NCBI GenBank assembly: GCA_017560705.1
Contig: JAFZEK010000342.1
Coordinates: 1-8,504 of the forward strand
DNA: 8,504 nucleotides
Direction: 5' to 3'
From: Bacteroidales bacterium
Lineage (GTDB): Bacteria > Bacteroidota > Bacteroidia > Bacteroidales > P3
Shown here in pieces: positions 6,170-8,504 of the stretch. Numbering within the stretch: the stretch's first letter is position 1; every line of letters starts with the position of its first letter. The notes below the pieces were generated by a model that was given only the letters and a program-made list of their open reading frames with translations, was not told the origin of the DNA and did not search any database. The translations under genes and the position numbers were made by a program.

Positions 6170-7987
6170 ATGAAATTTCTTTTGCTTACACCACCTCTTA
6201 CCCAGCTGAATACACCATATCCGGCTACTACCGTGCTAAAAGGGTATCTTGATAAATGTGGTTATGAGGTGGCTCAGGCTGATTTAGGCATAGAACTAGT
6301 GCTGAAAATATTTAATAAAGATTTTTTGGCTCAAATCTTTGAAAATACAAAGACTCTTAAACTTAAACCTAATCATAAACGCATCTATGCCAACAAAGAG
6401 CAATATATAATGTGTGTAGATTCTGCTATACGCTATTTGCAAGGAAAAGACACCTCTTTATCCACACGCATAGCAGCTAGAACCTTGCTGCCCGAAGGAC
6501 CTAGGTTCGACAATCTTGCCGACATAGAATGGGCTTTCGGAACTTCGGGAACCGATGATAAAGCTAGGTATTTTACAACTCTTTTCATTCAAGACATTGC
6601 GGACTACATAAGGGAAACGATCGCCCCTTTCTTTGACCTTATACGTTATGCTGAACACTTAGCAGCATACGCTCCGGAGTTTGACGAAATGGATGAGGCT
6701 CTAAACTCAAAACCTAATGTGATAGACAATGTATTAATAACCATTTTGGAACAATACATAAACACCTACAGCCCAAATATAGTGGGCTTCGCCGTCCCTT
6801 TTCCCGGTTGCTTATATGCAGCTTTGCATTGCTGCAAATGGATTAAAGAAAAACATCCGAACATAACGACTGTTATAGGCGGAGGATTCCCCAACACCGA
6901 ATGGAGAACCATTGCTGATAAAAGAATTTTTAATTATCTAGACTACATAACGCTCGACGATGGTGAACTTCCATTGCAACGATTGGCAGAATATTTAGAA
7001 GGAAAAATATGTAAAGATCAACTGGTAAGAACATTCTACCTTGAAGATGATGAGATAAAATATAGTGCCAACGACCACGAAAACATTTCGTTTGAGAAAA
7101 ATGGTACACCGTCTTTTGAGGGTCTAGATATGTTGCAATACATATCTATGGCAGAGATGGCAAACCCAATGCACCGATTGTGGAGCAACGGAAAATGGAA
7201 CAAAATGATGCTATCGCACGGATGCTATTGGGCTAAATGTGCTTTCTGCGACACTTGTTTAGACTATATTGGCCGATACGAAGCACCATCTGCAAACATT
7301 GCTGTAAACAGAATGGAAAGCATTATGGCTCAAACACAACAAAGTGGTTTTCATTTTGTGGACGAAGCTATGTCGCCAAAATTGCTAGAAAATGTTAGTA
7401 ATGAAATTATAAATCGCAAATTGTCTTTATCCTATTGGGGCAATATACGTTTTGAAAAAGCCTACACACCACAGCTGTGTCAGCTAATGGCAGAGGCTGG
7501 ATGCATAGCAGTGTCGGGAGGATTGGAAGTAGCTTCCAACCGATTACTTAAACTAATGAACAAGGGGGTGAGCATAGAACAAACAATAAATGCCGCTCGC
7601 AATCTTACCAATGCCGGGATAATGGTGCATACTTATCTTATGTATGGTTTTCCAACAGAAACACTTCAAGAAACAATAAATGCACTAGAAGTAGTGCGAA
7701 GAATGTTCGAAGAAGGAATAGTGCAATCTGCTTTTTGGCACCGATATGCTATGACCACGCACAGTCCATCGGGCAGAGAACCCGAAAAATATGGAACTGC
7801 TAGAACATCGTTAAAGCCTAATCCGTTTTGCAACAACGAGGTGGACTTTACCTACAATTTTAAATACGACATAGAAGCGGTGGGGGATGGGTTGAGATTT
7901 GCTACCTATAATTATATGAATGGACTAGGATTTGAACGACCTCTATGGAAGTGGTTTAAGATTAGAGTGCCAAATCCTAATATATGA
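6170..7987 (+). CDS. B12-binding-type radical SAM protein with CX4CX2C cluster motif
   Basis: A 605-aa cytoplasmic radical SAM enzyme. The N-terminus (LLLTPPLTQLNTPYPATTVLKGYL) and the region around IVGFAVPF, IGGGF (236-240) and LDDGELPL (262-269) match the cobalamin-binding-like Rossmann domain found in front of this radical SAM class. The cobalamin motif DxHxxG is absent, so real B12 binding is uncertain. The [4Fe-4S] ligands are Cys352, Cys357 and Cys360 in HGCYWAKCAFC, a CX4CX2C spacing instead of the canonical CX3CX2C; Cys363 follows. Radical SAM barrel features continue with VDEAMSP, WGNIRFEK, SGGLEVASNRLL (from 449) and YLMYGFPTET. The frame is uninterrupted and ends in tandem stops (TGA TAA). 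Position after the receptor and lipoprotein genes suggests action on an imported compound, or an unrelated role under shared control. The substrate is unknown; methyltransferase, ring-forming and peptide-modifying activities all occur in related families. Confidence 0.88.
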   Translation: MKFLLLTPPLTQLNTPYPATTVLKGYLDKCGYEVAQADLGIELVLKIFNKDFLAQIFENTKTLKLKPNHKRIYANKEQYIMCVDSAIRYLQGKDTSLSTRIAARTLLPEGPRFDNLADIEWAFGTSGTDDKARYFTTLFIQDIADYIRETIAPFFDLIRYAEHLAAYAPEFDEMDEALNSKPNVIDNVLITILEQYINTYSPNIVGFAVPFPGCLYAALHCCKWIKEKHPNITTVIGGGFPNTEWRTIADKRIFNYLDYITLDDGELPLQRLAEYLEGKICKDQLVRTFYLEDDEIKYSANDHENISFEKNGTPSFEGLDMLQYISMAEMANPMHRLWSNGKWNKMMLSHGCYWAKCAFCDTCLDYIGRYEAPSANIAVNRMESIMAQTQQSGFHFVDEAMSPKLLENVSNEIINRKLSLSYWGNIRFEKAYTPQLCQLMAEAGCIAVSGGLEVASNRLLKLMNKGVSIEQTINAARNLTNAGIMVHTYLMYGFPTETLQETINALEVVRRMFEEGIVQSAFWHRYAMTTHSPSGREPEKYGTARTSLKPNPFCNNEVDFTYNFKYDIEAVGDGLRFATYNYMNGLGFERPLWKWFKIRVPNPNI

Positions 7988-8037
7988 TAAGCATTTACAT
8001 TACACTAAAACAAACAGTGATAAATATTCAAAATACC

Positions 8038-8078
8038 AAATACTGCATATCTAGCATTCCTAAGTATGCGGTATTTTT
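8038..8078 (+). terminator. Probable intrinsic terminator of the receptor operon
   Basis: AAATACTGCATA (8038-8049) pairs with TATGCGGTATTT (8065-8076) in a 12-bp stem with one G-U pair and a 15-base loop, running into five T residues (8074-8078). It lies 50 bases after the radical SAM stop codon and just before the second MITE-like element. The T tract is short and the stem AT-rich, so it may be a modest terminator. Confidence 0.7.
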
Positions 8079-8085
8079 ATTATAA

Positions 8086-8272
8086 GGCAACTTGCTTTGC
8101 AAGTGATTTGCGAATTTTTACTAGAAAGATTTCTAGTTTCTTTTGATTGAGTATAGTGGGATATGCGATTGAAAAAGAAATAGAAAGATTTCAAGAAAAA
8201 AACGTAAACCACGCAAAAGTTCTTTTATTTCATAATAACATTTTTTAGAACGTGGAATTTTTAGAAGTTGCC
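8086..8272. mobile_element. MITE-like palindromic element, copy 2 (TSD ATAA)
   Basis: A 187-bp second copy of the element at 2252-2446, in the same orientation and about 86% identical. It is flanked by a perfect 4-bp duplication, ATAA at 8082-8085 and 8273-8276, different from that of copy 1. The outer inverted repeat is GGCAACTT (8086-8093) with AAGTTGCC (8265-8272). Compared with copy 1 it lacks 9 bases, CTAAAAATT, from the left terminal repeat, while the right end keeps that sequence. The central hairpin is also degraded (TATAGTGGGATATG). This copy therefore looks older or no longer mobile. It encodes no protein. Confidence 0.82.
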
Positions 8273-8288
8273 ATAACTTACTTTATAC

Positions 8289-8320
8289 TTGCATATATCA
8301 AAAAAAAATCCGTACTTTGC
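8289..8320 (+). promoter_or_regulatory. Candidate promoter for the partial gene at 8431
   Basis: GTACTTTGC (8312-8320) resembles the -7 element TAnnTTTGC with one mismatch, and TTG (8289-8291) stands 20 bases upstream as a -33 candidate. The resulting leader would be about 105 bases. A second match, TATGTTTG (8342-8349), fits TAnnTTTG exactly but has a poorer -33 candidate (TTTG at 8316-8319, 22 bases away). Confidence 0.5.
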
Positions 8321-8345
8321 AGGGAATTGAGTGTTTTGATATATG
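8292..8345. repeat. 12-bp inverted repeat flanking the promoter core
   Basis: CATATATCAAAA (8292-8303) and TTTTGATATATG (8334-8345) are perfect reverse complements separated by 30 bases that contain the candidate -7 element. The repeat could be a pair of regulator half-sites, an RNA or DNA hairpin, or chance in AT-rich sequence. Confidence 0.45.
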
Positions 8346-8430
8346 TTTGTATTGAATTGATTTTTATGATATAACAACAGTAAACACTTATGTTTTAAAT
8401 TATATAATAACATATAAAACAAATAATAAT

Positions 8431-8504
8431 ATGAGAAACAAACTAATAATCATTGTGGCAATATTTGCATTTGCCACCGGTGCCAATGCACAAAACTCCG
8501 ACGA
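8431..8504 (+). CDS. N-terminus of a secreted or envelope protein (cut by window end)
   Basis: An ATG at 8431 opens a frame that runs to the end of the window (24 full codons). The translation is a textbook Sec signal peptide: basic MRNK, hydrophobic LIIIVAIFAFA, then TGANA with a predicted cut before QNSD at about residue 20/21. The mature protein is therefore exported to the periplasm or outer membrane, and no lipobox cysteine is seen. The preceding bases are A-rich with no Shine-Dalgarno site, as for the other genes here. It has its own candidate promoter and is separated from the radical SAM gene by a terminator and a MITE-like element, so it is probably not part of that operon. Too little is visible to name a family. 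Confidence 0.75.
   Translation, partial: MRNKLIIIVAIFAFATGANAQNSD

Noticed and set aside
2248..8276. The two MITE-like copies acting as ends of one composite transposon carrying the operon
   Set aside because: The outer flanks do not match (TCTA at 2248 versus ATAA at 8273), while each copy has its own complete duplication, so the copies inserted separately.

Overview
The window looks like a chromosomal segment from an AT-rich member of Bacteroidota, probably order Bacteroidales. Three things support this. The genes encode a TonB-dependent receptor with an N-terminal carboxypeptidase-regulatory-like domain and its DUF4249 lipoprotein partner, a pairing typical of the phylum. Promoters resemble the Bacteroides -33/-7 type (TAnnTTTGC). 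Start codons are preceded by A-rich leaders instead of Shine-Dalgarno sites. Genus cannot be told from the sequence alone.

Layout, all genes on the + strand. (1) 3-2039: an M3-family zinc peptidase of the peptidyl-dipeptidase Dcp type, ending in a clear intrinsic terminator (2084-2120). (2) 2121-2705: a gene-free spacer holding a 22-bp tandem repeat array (2139-2226), a 195-bp MITE-like palindromic element with a 4-bp target duplication (2252-2446), several short dyads, an 18-bp perfect palindrome abutting a promoter, and a duplicated 12-bp leader sequence. (3) 2706-7987: a likely three-gene operon of TonB-dependent outer-membrane receptor, DUF4249 lipoprotein and a B12-binding-type radical SAM protein with an unusual CX4CX2C cluster motif, closed by a probable terminator (8038-8078). 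(4) 7988-8430: a second spacer with a second copy of the MITE-like element (8086-8272, its own 4-bp duplication) and a promoter region containing a 12-bp inverted repeat. (5) 8431-8504: the start of a secreted protein cut off by the window end.

Functional reading. The receptor and lipoprotein probably form an outer-membrane uptake unit for an unidentified ligand. The radical SAM enzyme may act in the cytoplasm on that ligand or a product of it, but nothing here identifies the substrate. The strongest non-coding result is the pair of MITE-like elements: about 86% identical, same orientation, matching terminal inverted repeats, and each with a different perfect 4-bp flanking duplication. They bracket the operon and no transposase is present in the window.
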